Assembly: GCF_036226885.1 (NCBI RefSeq)
Contig: NZ_CP109027.1
Span: forward strand, 9,734,001-9,798,000
Reading direction: 5' to 3'
From: Streptomyces sp. NBC_00663
GTDB taxonomy: Bacteria; Actinomycetota; Actinomycetes; Streptomycetales; Streptomycetaceae
DNA: 64,000 nt
The first letter of the stretch is position 1, and every line of letters begins with the position of its first letter. A model generated the notes under the pieces. That model did no database searches and was not told where the DNA came from. It saw only the letters and a list, made by a program, of their open reading frames with translations. A program made the translations under genes and the position numbers. Of the stretch, positions 16,178 to 25,110 are shown in pieces.

Positions 16178-16351
16178 CGTGGCGACACCGTCTGGTGCCC
16201 GGCCGACGTGTGGCACTGGCACGGCGCCACTCCCGACCACTTCATGACCCATCTGGCCGTCTGGGACAGCCTGGCCGAAGGCCAGCAAGGCCCCGAGACC
16301 GAATGGGGTGAGCACGTCACGGACGAGCAGTGCAACGGCCGGTCGTCCTGA
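16178..16351 (+). pseudogene. cupin domain protein, C-terminal fragment
   Basis: RGDTVWCPADVWHWHGATPD, HFMTHLAVWDSL and VTDEQCNGR correspond to the second half of a small cupin. They are closely related to the intact cupin at 27030-27458 (GETVTCPPGEEHWHGAVPDR, FMEHLALWEG, VSDEQYNGPR). The N-terminal half with the first His pair is missing, and the frame upstream is unrelated. Confidence 0.75.
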
Positions 16352-16732
16352 TCCAGCTCGGTCGGCCTTCTACGCGATCGGGCCGGCGGGGATCGAATCA
16401 TCCTGGCCGCCCTCGGCCCCTCCAACACCTGCATGCCGACCTGAGCACGCGTCCCCGTCGTTCCCTGGACATCCCATGCCAAGACTGCTCACAACCCGAC
16501 CGCTCCGAGGACCGGGCACGTTGACCGCTCCCGAACCCATGAGGCCGGGGCGAGTGCGGCCGAGTCCGGTACCCCATTGCACGGACTCATCGGCACCCGC
16601 TTCGGCGCGGAGCCCCCTATCCCTCCGACTGCACCAGGGCGCCGTGGGGTCGCGCGCACCGAGGGCCACAAGGTCGCCCGCCGCTCGGCGATCCGTCGGG
16701 GCGGTTTCCCATCGGCCCATGGGCCACCGCCG
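16352..16732. other. no recognisable gene
   Basis: About 380 bp of G+C-rich sequence between the cupin fragment and the HAD hydrolase. No convincing coding sequence, repeat or hairpin was seen. Confidence 0.5.
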
Positions 16733-17470
16733 TCAGACCACGAGCCGCTGCACGTCCAGCAAGCCGCGCTCTCCCATGCGGTGCTCCGCCGGCAGGATGT
16801 ACGTGCGCAGACCGCAGGCGGCCGCGCCACCGTCGCGGACCGGGTTGTCGCCGACCATCAGGGTGGCGCGGGGGTCCGCGCCGAGATCGGCGCAGGCTTT
16901 GAGGAACAACTGTGGGTCGGGCTTCTCCCGGCCCTGCTCGTAGGAGATCACGCAGGTGTCGATCAAGGCGTCCAGCTCGTGATGGACGAGGTGGGTGCGC
17001 AGGTCCCAGGCGAAGTCGCTGACGACGCCGACGCGCAGTCCGCGCTGGCGCAGGGCACGCAGGACCGGTTCGGTGTCGGGATAGGGAACCCAAGCGTCCG
17101 GGGTCGTGAGCTCCCGGTAGGCCGCCTCCTCCGCACCGCGCAGGAAGTCCACCTGCTCCCACCAACCCCACATGGCGCGGCGGTGCTGTGCGGAGGAGAG
17201 ATCACGACCTTCCTGGAGGGCTACGACGGAGGGCAACCGGAAAGCGGCGCGCAATTGGTCGGAGATTTCGGCCACTGCGCTGGGCTCGTCCAGCACGGCC
17301 AGGCGGCCGGTGGCGGAGCCGACCCGGCGCAGCCACGTCTCCAGGTCGATCATCTGGAAGAGGGTGTTGCTGAAGTCGAACAGGACAGCCTGGACCGAGG
17401 GCACCGGCGCGGCCATCTCGGCGCCGCTGGGACGGTAGGCGCTCGGTGTTTCGAACAGGGTGCGGATCAC
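16733..17470 (-). CDS. HAD-superfamily hydrolase
   Basis: A 245-residue phosphatase-type protein. Motif I is VLFDFSNTLFQ: the nucleophile Asp is present, but the usual second Asp of DxDxT is replaced by Ser (DFSNT). Motif II is GVVSDFAWD, motif III KPDPQLF, and motif IV MVGDNPVRDGGAAACGLRTY. With DFS in motif I the general acid is missing, as in some non-phosphatase HAD enzymes. The GTG start at 17470 overlaps the stop of the DeoR gene (GTGA). It ends the minus-strand sugar gene set and may dephosphorylate or isomerise a sugar intermediate (inference). Confidence 0.85.
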   Translation of the reverse strand: MIRTLFETPSAYRPSGAEMAAPVPSVQAVLFDFSNTLFQMIDLETWLRRVGSATGRLAVLDEPSAVAEISDQLRAAFRLPSVVALQEGRDLSSAQHRRAMWGWWEQVDFLRGAEEAAYRELTTPDAWVPYPDTEPVLRALRQRGLRVGVVSDFAWDLRTHLVHHELDALIDTCVISYEQGREKPDPQLFLKACADLGADPRATLMVGDNPVRDGGAAACGLRTYILPAEHRMGERGLLDVQRLVV

Positions 17471-18276
17471 AGGGAAGGCTCTTCGGGTTCGACCGTCTCG
17501 ACGGGGACTTCGAGGTCTCGTATGGCCGCGAGTTCCGTGTCGGGGGTGCCGGTGTCGGTGATGACACTGTGGTAATCGGCCACGGTGCCGTACGCGTACG
17601 TGGCGGTCTTGCCGAACTTCGAGTGGTCCACCAGGAGCAGCGCCTGTTCGGCGGAGGCGAGCATGGCCAGCTTCACCTCGACGTAGTCGTTCAGGGGGTG
17701 GAAGAGGCGTCCTTCCAGGACGGCGGTGGCGGACAGCAGGGCGAGATCGGCACGGATCCGGGACAGGGCCCGGGTGACGGTGGGGCCGGTGCAGGAGTTG
17801 AAGTCGCCGCGGTAATGGCCACCCAGCAGGGTGACGTTCACTGCGGGCGCGGCGGACCCGAGGCGCTGGGCGAGGCCGACCGAGTTGGTGACGACGTGCA
17901 GCTGATCCATCTCCGCCAGCGCCGGGACCAGGGGGAACAGGGTGGTCGAGTCCTCCATGAGCACCGTGCTGCCCGGCCTGATCCGGCCGGCGACGGCCGC
18001 GCACAGCGCGTTCTTGGCCGCGAGGGCGCTGTTCTCACGGAAGCGGGTGGCCGTCTCCATGGTGAGGGCGGGGAACGCGACGGCCCGCCCGCGCTCCTTG
18101 CGCAGTAGATGCCGCCCGGTGAGATCGTCCAGGTCCCGGTGCATCGTCATCAGACTGACGTCGAAGTGCCGGGCGAGGTCGTCGATGCGGGTCTCGCCAT
18201 GGTCGGCGACGTACCGCAGGACGGCCTGACGTCGCTCCTCGACGGCCGCCTGTGACAGTCGCGTTCGGGCGGTCAC
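17467..18276 (-). CDS. DeoR/GlpR family sugar-operon regulator
   Basis: A 269-residue regulator. The N-terminal winged helix-turn-helix is EERRQAVLRYVADHGETRID, DLARHFDVSLMTMHRDLDDL. The effector domain contains LMEDSTTLFPLVPALAEMD, VTLLGGHYRGDFNSCTGPTV and LLLVDHSKFGK, the DeoR sensor (ISOCOT) fold that binds phosphorylated sugars. I chose the GTG at 18276 with GGAGG upstream. The gene is coupled to the HAD hydrolase downstream and lies between it and two polyol-type dehydrogenases. It likely controls the 17.5-23.8 kb operon. Confidence 0.9.
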   Translation of the reverse strand: MTARTRLSQAAVEERRQAVLRYVADHGETRIDDLARHFDVSLMTMHRDLDDLTGRHLLRKERGRAVAFPALTMETATRFRENSALAAKNALCAAVAGRIRPGSTVLMEDSTTLFPLVPALAEMDQLHVVTNSVGLAQRLGSAAPAVNVTLLGGHYRGDFNSCTGPTVTRALSRIRADLALLSATAVLEGRLFHPLNDYVEVKLAMLASAEQALLLVDHSKFGKTATYAYGTVADYHSVITDTGTPDTELAAIRDLEVPVETVEPEEPSL

Positions 18277-18436
18277 GGCGCCCCTCCTTCCCGGTCGCTC
18301 CGGTATCGCAGTTTCCCACACGGGCCGGTGCGGGTCGGGGTCCGTCCGGCTCGCGGGCCTCGGGCCACCCGCGCGGCGGCGGCGTACGGCGTGCGTGTCT
18401 GCGTCCATGTCTGCACCCCTGCCTGCGTGCCGTGGG

Positions 18437-19471
18437 CTACCGTCCGTCCACCGTGACCAGCACCTTGACCTGCTCTGGGTCGACGGATGCGGCGAACGCC
18501 TTGGCGGCGTCCTCCAGCGGGTAGGTGGCGGTGACGATCTCGGCGGTGTCGATGGCGCCGGAGGAGATCAGGGCCATCGCGGTGCGGTAGTCGTCGCCGG
18601 TGTACATCAGGGTGCCCTCGATGCGGATTTCGCGGTCCTGGATCAGGTCGAGGCGGACCGGGGTGGTGCCGCCGGCACCGACGCCGACGACGATGATCGT
18701 GCCGCCCTTGGTGACCAGGTCGGTGGCCTGGGCGATGGACTGTTCGCGCGCCACGCAGTCGAAGACCACGTCGGCGGGTCCGCCGAGTGCCGCGTGGGCC
18801 TGGTCGGCGAGGTCGGTGGCGTCGGCGGGCAGGGCCGAGTCGGCTCCCAGACGCAGGGCGCGGTCCCGCTTGCCCGGCAACAGGTCGGTGACGGCGATCC
18901 TCGTGGCGCCCGCGTGCCGGGCAGCGGCGAGGACGAGCAGACCGATGGGCCCGGCGCCGAGCACGACAACCGTGCGTCCGGTGAGGTCACCGGCCTTCGC
19001 CACGGCGTGCACGGGGGTGGCCAGGGGTTCGACGAGGGCGGCCTCGATGTCGGTCATACCGTCGGGAACGCGGTGGACGCGGTCGGCCGCGATGGTGAAC
19101 AGGTCGGCCATGGCGCCGGGCGTCTGGCAGCCGAAGACCTTCAGCTCCTGGCAGATGTTGTAGCGGCCGGAGCGGCACTGGGGGCAGCGTCCGCAGTACA
19201 GGTTGGGCTCGATGATCACTCGATCTCCGGGCGCGAAGTCCTCGGCTCCCTTCCCGGCCGCGGCGACGACACCGACCGCCTCGTGGCCGGGCCGGTAGGG
19301 CAGGTCGATGAAGGGGTGGTGGTCGGCCGCCGCATGGGTGTCGGAGCCGCACACGCCGACGACGGTGGTGCGCAACAGGAGCTCGTCATCCCCGGGTACG
19401 GGGGCGGCCACTTCCTCGAGGGTGATGTCGTCGAGGGAGCGGACGAGAACGCGGCGGATCTTCTCGGTCAT
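18437..19471 (-). CDS. zinc-dependent polyol/alcohol dehydrogenase (MDR)
   Basis: A 344-residue member of the sorbitol/xylitol/threonine dehydrogenase-like MDR group. The catalytic zinc ligands are in VCGSDTHAAADHHPF and GHEAVGV. The structural zinc site is CGRCPQCRSGRYNIC. The NAD-binding part is VVVLGAGPIGLLVLAAARHA. ATG 19471 (MTEKIRR) is the preferred start, although a GTG at 19501 overlapping the previous stop is possible. Second dehydrogenase in the operon, expected to oxidise the imported sugar alcohol or a derived ketose precursor (inference). Confidence 0.9.
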   Translation of the reverse strand: MTEKIRRVLVRSLDDITLEEVAAPVPGDDELLLRTTVVGVCGSDTHAAADHHPFIDLPYRPGHEAVGVVAAAGKGAEDFAPGDRVIIEPNLYCGRCPQCRSGRYNICQELKVFGCQTPGAMADLFTIAADRVHRVPDGMTDIEAALVEPLATPVHAVAKAGDLTGRTVVVLGAGPIGLLVLAAARHAGATRIAVTDLLPGKRDRALRLGADSALPADATDLADQAHAALGGPADVVFDCVAREQSIAQATDLVTKGGTIIVVGVGAGGTTPVRLDLIQDREIRIEGTLMYTGDDYRTAMALISSGAIDTAEIVTATYPLEDAAKAFAASVDPEQVKVLVTVDGR

Positions 19472-19497
19472 GGGGGATTCCGTTCGGTTTCGGGCGT

Positions 19498-20505
19498 TCA
19501 CGCGGTGGCGAGGCTGGGCTGGATCTGGATCTTGCGGCCGATGCCTGCCTGGAAGCGGGCGACCGCGTCCGGGAACGCCGCCAGCGGGAGGCGGTCACTG
19601 ATGAAGACGCGCGGGTCGATGACACCGGTGGCGAAGAGGTCCGCGGCGCGTTCGAAGCTGTGCAGGACGGCCATCGAGCCGGTGATCGTGATTTCCTGGT
19701 TGTAGATCTTGTACGGCTCGATGGTGGCCCGGGCCGCGTAGTCGGCGACCCCGAACTGCAGGTAAGTACCGCCTTTGCCCACCCGGCCGAGGGCGTCCTG
19801 GATGGCTTTCGCGTTGCCGGTGGCGTCGACGACCAGATCCCATCCGTGGTGCGGCGGGTCGATCTCGTCGGCGGACGCGGCTCCGGCGGAGCAGCCCAAC
19901 TGCCATGCTGTGGCCAGACGTTCGGCGTTGAGGTCGACGACGTCGACGCTCGCGGCGCCGGTGGCCTTGGCGAGCTGGAGCATCATCAGGCCCATGGTTC
20001 CGGCGCCGTAGATGAGCACGCGGGAGGCGAGGCGGCTGCGCAGGACGTCGTAGCCGCGCACCGCGCAGGACAGCGGCTCGATCAGGGCCGCGTCCTGGGC
20101 GTCCACGTGGTCGGGCAGTCGGACGCAGTTGGCGGCGGGCGCCACGGCGTACTCGGCGGCGGCGCCTGGGTGGGTGACGCCGATGGCGGCCCAGCGTTCG
20201 CAGAGGTTGTTGTGGCCGAGGCGGCAGTAGTGGCACTCGAAGCAGTACAGCGACGGGTCCACGGCGACCTGGTCGCCGAGCGCGAGCTCGGTGACCTCGG
20301 CACCGCGGGCCACGACCTCGCCGGCGAACTCGTGGCCGGGGATGATGGGGAGCTTCGGGGCGAACTCCCCCTGGAGGATGTGCAGATCAGTGCCGCACAG
20401 CCCGGTGGCCGCGACCTCGACGACGACCTCGCGGGGGCCGGGAGCGGGGTCGTCGACGGTGGTGAGTTCGACGCTGCCGGGCTGCGTGATGACGGCCGCC
20501 CTCAC
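19498..20505 (-). CDS. zinc-dependent dehydrogenase (polyol/threonine type MDR)
   Basis: A 335-residue MDR. Catalytic zinc region CGTDLHILQGEFAPKLPIIP then GHEFAGEV; structural zinc site CFECHYCRLGHNNLC; cofactor site VLIYGAGTMGLMMLQLAKAT. The segment VRLPDHVDAQDAALIEPLSC is typical of sorbitol/L-arabitol-type dehydrogenases. Its GTG start overlaps the permease stop as GTGA, so it is translationally coupled to the ABC transporter, supporting a role in first-step oxidation of the imported substrate. Confidence 0.9.
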   Translation of the reverse strand: MRAAVITQPGSVELTTVDDPAPGPREVVVEVAATGLCGTDLHILQGEFAPKLPIIPGHEFAGEVVARGAEVTELALGDQVAVDPSLYCFECHYCRLGHNNLCERWAAIGVTHPGAAAEYAVAPAANCVRLPDHVDAQDAALIEPLSCAVRGYDVLRSRLASRVLIYGAGTMGLMMLQLAKATGAASVDVVDLNAERLATAWQLGCSAGAASADEIDPPHHGWDLVVDATGNAKAIQDALGRVGKGGTYLQFGVADYAARATIEPYKIYNQEITITGSMAVLHSFERAADLFATGVIDPRVFISDRLPLAAFPDAVARFQAGIGRKIQIQPSLATA

Positions 20506-21386
20506 TTCACCGCTCCGAGGGAGAGGCCTCGGACGAGCTTGTCCTGGGCGGCGAATCCGGCGATGAGGACGGGCAGCGAGACCAGGGTGGCGGCCGCGCA
20601 CAGCCGGGCCAGGAACAGGCCCTCGTTGGTGATGAACCCGACGAGGAACACCGGCGCGGTGGACGCCTGCGTGGCGGTGAGGTTCACGGCGAACATGAAC
20701 TCGTTCCAGCTGAAGATGAAGCAGATCAGCGAGGTAGCGGCGAGTCCGGGCATGGCGACCGGTGCGACGACCCGCCACAGCACGGTGAGCAGGCCGGCGC
20801 CGTCGACCTCGGCCGCCTCCAGGATCTCCTTGGGGACCTCGGCGAGGAAGGAGCGCATCATCCAGACCGCGATCGGCAGGTTCATGGCTGTGTAGAGGAT
20901 GACCAGCGTCCACACGTTGTCCAGCATCCCGGCGTCTTTGACGATCAGGTACACGGGCAGCAGGGCCGCGATGGCCGGGAGGAACTTGGTGGACAGGAAG
21001 AAGAACATCACGTCGGTCCACTTCTCGACCGGCTTGATGGACAGTGCGTAGGCCGCCGGCACCGCCAGGGCGAGCACGAGCAGCGTCGAAAGGATGCTGG
21101 CCATGGCCGAGTTGAGGAGGAAGGGGGTGATGTCTCGGCTGAACAGCAGCTTGTACTGGTCGAAGGTGACGGCGGCGAAGGGGGTGGGCGGGTTGGTGGC
21201 CGCGTCGGCCTCCTGGTGGAAGGAGGTGAGGACCATCCAGGCCACGGGCGCGAAGAACGCCAGGGTGGCGAGCCAGGCGACGAAGGTCCACAGGGGGGAG
21301 AGCCGGGGCTCACCGCCCTGGTCCTGCTTGCGGCGGAAGAGCTTGGTGAGCCTCGCCCCGGGCGCGGCGGCTGCTGCGTGGGTCAT
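20502..21386 (-). CDS. carbohydrate ABC transporter permease (MalG type)
   Basis: A 294-residue inner-membrane permease with six predicted transmembrane segments. The first is PLWTFVAWLATLAFFAPVAW. The EAA cytoplasmic loop that contacts the ATPase reads EILEAAEVDGAGLLTVLWRV followed by VAPVAMPG. It overlaps the upstream permease gene by 4 nt (ATGA) and the dehydrogenase downstream. No ATPase gene is present here; Streptomyces sugar importers usually use the shared ATPase MsiK (established knowledge). Confidence 0.92.
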   Translation of the reverse strand: MTHAAAAAPGARLTKLFRRKQDQGGEPRLSPLWTFVAWLATLAFFAPVAWMVLTSFHQEADAATNPPTPFAAVTFDQYKLLFSRDITPFLLNSAMASILSTLLVLALAVPAAYALSIKPVEKWTDVMFFFLSTKFLPAIAALLPVYLIVKDAGMLDNVWTLVILYTAMNLPIAVWMMRSFLAEVPKEILEAAEVDGAGLLTVLWRVVAPVAMPGLAATSLICFIFSWNEFMFAVNLTATQASTAPVFLVGFITNEGLFLARLCAAATLVSLPVLIAGFAAQDKLVRGLSLGAVK

Positions 21387-22345
21387 CGGGATGTCTCCTC
21401 GCGGAACAGTGACGCGATGGTGCGCAGCGCGAAGGTCGCGATGACGAACGCGCCGAGGACGACGACGACACCGGCGGCGGCCGCCTCGCCGTACTCGTAC
21501 TTGCGGAACATGGTCAGGTAGATCTCGTAGGGCAGGTTGGTGGTCTGGGAGCCGGGGCCGCCCTGGGTGATGGTGAAGACCGCGTCGAAGGTCTGCACGA
21601 CGTAGATCGTGCCGAGCAGTACACCGAGCTCGATGTACTGGCGCAGATGCGGCAGCGTGATGTGGCGGAAGGTCTGCAGCGCGGAGGCGCCGTCCATGCG
21701 GGCCGCCTCCAGGACGTCACCGGGCTGTGCCTGCAGGCCGGCCAGGAGGATGAGCATCATGAACGGGGTCCACTGCCAGACCAGCGAGATCACGACGGCC
21801 GGCATGGGATACGAGGAGATCCAGTCGACCGTGGGGCCGTTGTCCGCTCCGAAGAACCTGTATACGGCGTTGAGGGTGCCGTTGAGCAGTCCGTAGTCGG
21901 GGTTGTAGATGGCGTGCTTCCACAAAAGCGCCGCCGCGACCGGCATGACCAGGAACGGGGCGATGAGCAGCGTGCGCGCCAGCCCGCGGCCGGCGAAGCG
22001 GCGGTCGAGGAGCATCGCCAGGCCGAGTCCGATGATCACGCTGATGACCACCACCGACGCGGTGAGGACAACGGTGTTGAGCACGGCCGTGCGCAGCCGC
22101 TCGTCGGTGAAGACGAACGAGAAGTTGGACAGGCCGACGAAGTGGCGCTCGCCCGGCTTGAGGATGTTCCACTGGAAGGTGGAGATGATCAGCGTGGCCA
22201 CGAAGGGCAGCTGGGTGACGACGATGGTGAAGATCAGCGCCGGCAGCAGCGGGATGCGGCGCTTCCACTTGGCCGCCGCGCCCGAGGACTTGCGGGGGCG
22301 GACGGGTGGGGGTGGTGTCTTGGGGGGTGCGGTGAGCGTGGTCAT
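21383..22345 (-). CDS. carbohydrate ABC transporter permease (MalF type)
   Basis: A 320-residue permease, partner of the MalG-type subunit. Hydrophobic segments start with RIPLLPALIFTIVVTQLPFV. The EAA loop is GDVLEAARMDGASALQTFRH then ITLPHLRQ. The Pro-rich N-terminal cytoplasmic tail (TAPPKTPPPPVRPRK) is common in actinobacterial members. It lies downstream of the binding-protein gene, separated by a strong hairpin. Confidence 0.92.
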   Translation of the reverse strand: MTTLTAPPKTPPPPVRPRKSSGAAAKWKRRIPLLPALIFTIVVTQLPFVATLIISTFQWNILKPGERHFVGLSNFSFVFTDERLRTAVLNTVVLTASVVVISVIIGLGLAMLLDRRFAGRGLARTLLIAPFLVMPVAAALLWKHAIYNPDYGLLNGTLNAVYRFFGADNGPTVDWISSYPMPAVVISLVWQWTPFMMLILLAGLQAQPGDVLEAARMDGASALQTFRHITLPHLRQYIELGVLLGTIYVVQTFDAVFTITQGGPGSQTTNLPYEIYLTMFRKYEYGEAAAAGVVVVLGAFVIATFALRTIASLFREETSR

Positions 22346-22386
22346 GAGTGGTTCCTCTGCCGGTGAAGGCCGGGGTCGGGGAAGCG

Positions 22387-22414
22387 GCGCCCGGCCGGCG
22401 GGCCGGCCGGGCGC
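22387..22414. terminator. GC-rich hairpin between binding-protein and permease genes
   Basis: Perfect 13-bp arms GCGCCCGGCCGGC and GCCGGCCGGGCGC with a 2-nt loop lie 7 nt after the binding-protein stop. In sugar ABC operons such a structure often stops part of the transcription or protects the upstream mRNA, giving more binding protein than permease. Confidence 0.75.
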
Positions 22415-22420
22415 TGAAGG

Positions 22421-23773
22421 TCACTTCTGGTAGGTCTTGGCGACGTCCTCGGCCAGCTTCTGGCCGTCGTCGAGCGCCTTGTCCACGGATGTCTTGCCGG
22501 CGATGGCGGCGGAGATCTCCTGCGTCACCTTGGTGCCCAGGTCCTGGAACTCGGGGATGGCCACGTACTGGATGCCCACCGTCGGCCTGGGCTGGACGCC
22601 CGGGTTGGCCGGGTCGGCGCCCTCGATGGACTTCAGGGTGATGTCACCGAACGATGCGGCGGCCTTCTTGTACTGAGGGATCTCGTACGTGCTGGCCCGC
22701 TTGCCGGCCGGGACACGCGACCAGCCGAGCTTGTTGCCGACGAGGCTCTCGTACTTCTTGCTGGAAGCCCACAGCATGAACTTCGAGGCGGCGTCGGCGT
22801 TCTTCGTGGTCTTCGGCATAGCCCATGACCAGGCCCACAGCCAGCCGCTGCTGTCCGTCTTGACGGTCGGTGCGTAGGCGTAGCCGACATGGCCGGCGAT
22901 CTTGCTGGAGGCGGAGTCCTCCAGCGATCCGGCCGCGCTGGTCGCGTCGTACCACATGGCGACCTTCTTCTGGCTCAGCGCGTTCAGGCACTCGGTGAAC
23001 CCGGCCTGCGGGGCGCCGGCCTCACCGTGCTCGCGGACCAGGTCGACGTAGAACTTCGTGGCCTCCTTGAAGCCGTCGCTGTTGACCTGCGCCTTCCAGT
23101 CCTTGGTGAACCAGGTGCCGCCGAAGGTGTTGACCATGGACGTCAGCGGTGCCCCGAGCTCGCCCCAGCCGGCCAGACCGCGCAGGCAGATGCCCTTCAT
23201 GCCGGGCTCGGCGCCGTCGACCTTGGCCGCGATGTCGGCGATCTGCTGCCAGGTCGGATGCTCGGGCACCGTGACGCCCTTCGCCTTCATGACGTCCTTG
23301 TTGTACATGAGCATCGACGACTCGCCGTAGAACGGCAGGGCGTACAGCTTGCCGTCCGAGCCGGTGAGTGACTGGACCATCGGCTTGAGCAGGTCGGCCT
23401 TGTCGAAGCTGGTGTCCTTGTCGGCGTAGGAGCCCAGATCGTGCAGCCAGCCGTTCTTCTCCCAGATAGGCACCTCGTAGGCGCCGATGGTCGCGACGTC
23501 GTACTGGCCGGCCTGGGTGGCGATGTCCTGGGTGACTTTGTCGCGCAGCTCGTTCTCGGGAAGGACCGTGAAGTTGACCTTGATCCCGGTGTCCTTGGTG
23601 AACGTGCTCTTGGTCAGCTTCGCGATGTCCTCCATCTGCGGGTTGCCGACCATCAGGACATTGATGCTCTTGCCGCCGCCCGAGGACCCACCGGCTCCGG
23701 CTCCGGAACAGGCGGTGGCGAGCAGGGCGGTGGCGGCGGCGCCGGCTATGAGGGCGTATCTGGTCGATGCCAT
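22421..23773 (-). CDS. extracellular sugar-binding lipoprotein of ABC transporter
   Basis: A 450-residue solute-binding protein. The signal peptide ends in the lipobox LATAC (Cys at about residue 22), so the protein is lipid-anchored outside the membrane. A Gly/Ser linker is followed by INVLMVGNPQMEDIAKLTKS and the family-1 extracellular binding domain. Aromatic residues (WFTKDWKAQV, SSGWLWAWSWAM) suit carbohydrate stacking. It is the first gene of the minus-strand operon and probably the most highly expressed. Confidence 0.93.
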   Translation of the reverse strand: MASTRYALIAGAAATALLATACSGAGAGGSSGGGKSINVLMVGNPQMEDIAKLTKSTFTKDTGIKVNFTVLPENELRDKVTQDIATQAGQYDVATIGAYEVPIWEKNGWLHDLGSYADKDTSFDKADLLKPMVQSLTGSDGKLYALPFYGESSMLMYNKDVMKAKGVTVPEHPTWQQIADIAAKVDGAEPGMKGICLRGLAGWGELGAPLTSMVNTFGGTWFTKDWKAQVNSDGFKEATKFYVDLVREHGEAGAPQAGFTECLNALSQKKVAMWYDATSAAGSLEDSASSKIAGHVGYAYAPTVKTDSSGWLWAWSWAMPKTTKNADAASKFMLWASSKKYESLVGNKLGWSRVPAGKRASTYEIPQYKKAAASFGDITLKSIEGADPANPGVQPRPTVGIQYVAIPEFQDLGTKVTQEISAAIAGKTSVDKALDDGQKLAEDVAKTYQK

Positions 23774-23879
23774 GTGACGGGGGACCTCTCGTGCGGATTC
23801 GCCGGGACCTCGACTGAGGCGCGACGGGTCGAGCAGGGGTGTGGATGCGTCCCTGGGGAGTCGGGCGCGTTTCGATGGC

Positions 23880-23945
23880 CGAATTATTAGCAGGAGACTG
23901 CGCCGTTGTTAACACATCTTGCGAGAAATTCTCTTCAGACTTATC
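23880..23945. promoter_or_regulatory. A+T-richer divergent promoter region of the sugar locus
   Basis: The 260-bp gap between the binding-protein gene and the PfkB kinase contains an unusually A+T-rich stretch. Within it lie GAGAAATTCTC (23923-23933, perfect 5-bp arms) and TGTTAACA (23907-23914, perfect palindrome). These are candidates for the DeoR operator and promoter (inference). Confidence 0.45.
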
Positions 23946-24033
23946 GTCAAGCGGTCTCTGAGGGCTGCGGGACTCCACCGATGAGCCCAGCCCCAGCCCG
24001 CGACCTTGCCGCCGCCGTCCCTGAGGAACCCGC

Positions 24034-25110
24034 ATGAGCGCCAGACCGGAACCCGCAGACCAGCCTGCCGTCGTTGCCGCCGGTCTCGGCCGACTGCGAG
24101 TCCCCACGGCACTGCTCGCGCGCATCTCCGAAGACCACTTCGGCGATCTCCTGCGCGCGCACCTCGCGGCATCCGGCACCCGGCTCACCCACGCGCTGCC
24201 CGCATCCGACCCCACCACTCTCGCCGCCGTGCATCTGCGCGAGGACGGGCCGGCCGCCTACTCCTTCCACGCGAACGGCACCGCCGACCGCGGCCTGCTC
24301 CCTGAACATCTCGCCGCTCTCCCGGACCGCGGTGCGCTGCCCGCGGGGACGGCTCTGCACCTCGGGTCGCTGGGTCTGCTGCTCGAGCCCCTGGCCTCCA
24401 TGCTCGACGGACTGTTGCGCCGGGAGGCGGGACGGCGGCTGGTGTCCCTCGACCCGAACGTGCGGCCGGGCCTGGTCACCGACCGCGCCGCCTATCTCCG
24501 GCGGTTCGCCGAGTGGGTGGCGCTCGCCGACGTGGTGAAGGCGAGCGACGAGGACGTGGCCTGGCTTTACCCCGGTGAGTCGTACGAGGCGGTGGCCGAA
24601 CGCTGGCTGGCGTCAGGGGCAGGACTCGTCCTGATCACGTTCGGCTCCCAGGGAGCCTGGGCCGTCGGCCGCGACGCCCGCGTCCATGTGCCGGCCCCGG
24701 CGGTCCGGGTCGTCGACACGGTCGGAGCGGGCGATGCCTTCACCGCCGGAGTGCTCGCCCATCTGCACCACACCGGCCGACTCAGCCGCGAAGGAGTCGA
24801 CCACCTCGGCGCCGGCGAGCTAGCCCGGCTGCTGTCGTACGCCGTGGACATCGCGGCCGACACCTGCACCCGCGCCGGCGCCCAGCCGCCATACCGCTAC
24901 GACGGCGCGGCGACCCCCGTGCAGCGGCAGTCGCCGTGCCTGGAGGCCCGTCGATCCCTCATGTCGTCGGCTCGTCGGCCACTCGCTCGCGAGCCTCGGG
25001 CGCGTCCAGGCGAGCCCAGACCGGTCCGAGAGCCTCCAACGCCTCCCGGTACACCTGGTACGCCTCGTCGAGAACGGCGACCCGATCGGGGCGGGGTTCG
25101 TGGCGCCTGA
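24034..25110 (+). CDS. PfkB-family carbohydrate kinase, shortened N-terminus
   Basis: The core is clearly a ribokinase/fructokinase-like PfkB kinase: AGLGRLRVPTALLARISEDH, LVSLDPNVRPGL, VKASDEDVAWLYPGE, LVLITFGSQGAWAV and the signature VDTVGAGDAFTAGVLAHLH with the catalytic Asp in GAGD. The first 30-35 residues of the family, with the sugar-contacting GG..N segment, are missing: the protein begins just before the AxGLxRL helix. The C-terminus runs on for about 60 residues over the opposite-strand FGGY gene (24959-25110), which suggests loss of the original stop. It may be inactive. Confidence 0.7.
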   Translation: MSARPEPADQPAVVAAGLGRLRVPTALLARISEDHFGDLLRAHLAASGTRLTHALPASDPTTLAAVHLREDGPAAYSFHANGTADRGLLPEHLAALPDRGALPAGTALHLGSLGLLLEPLASMLDGLLRREAGRRLVSLDPNVRPGLVTDRAAYLRRFAEWVALADVVKASDEDVAWLYPGESYEAVAERWLASGAGLVLITFGSQGAWAVGRDARVHVPAPAVRVVDTVGAGDAFTAGVLAHLHHTGRLSREGVDHLGAGELARLLSYAVDIAADTCTRAGAQPPYRYDGAATPVQRQSPCLEARRSLMSSARRPLAREPRARPGEPRPVREPPTPPGTPGTPRRERRPDRGGVRGA

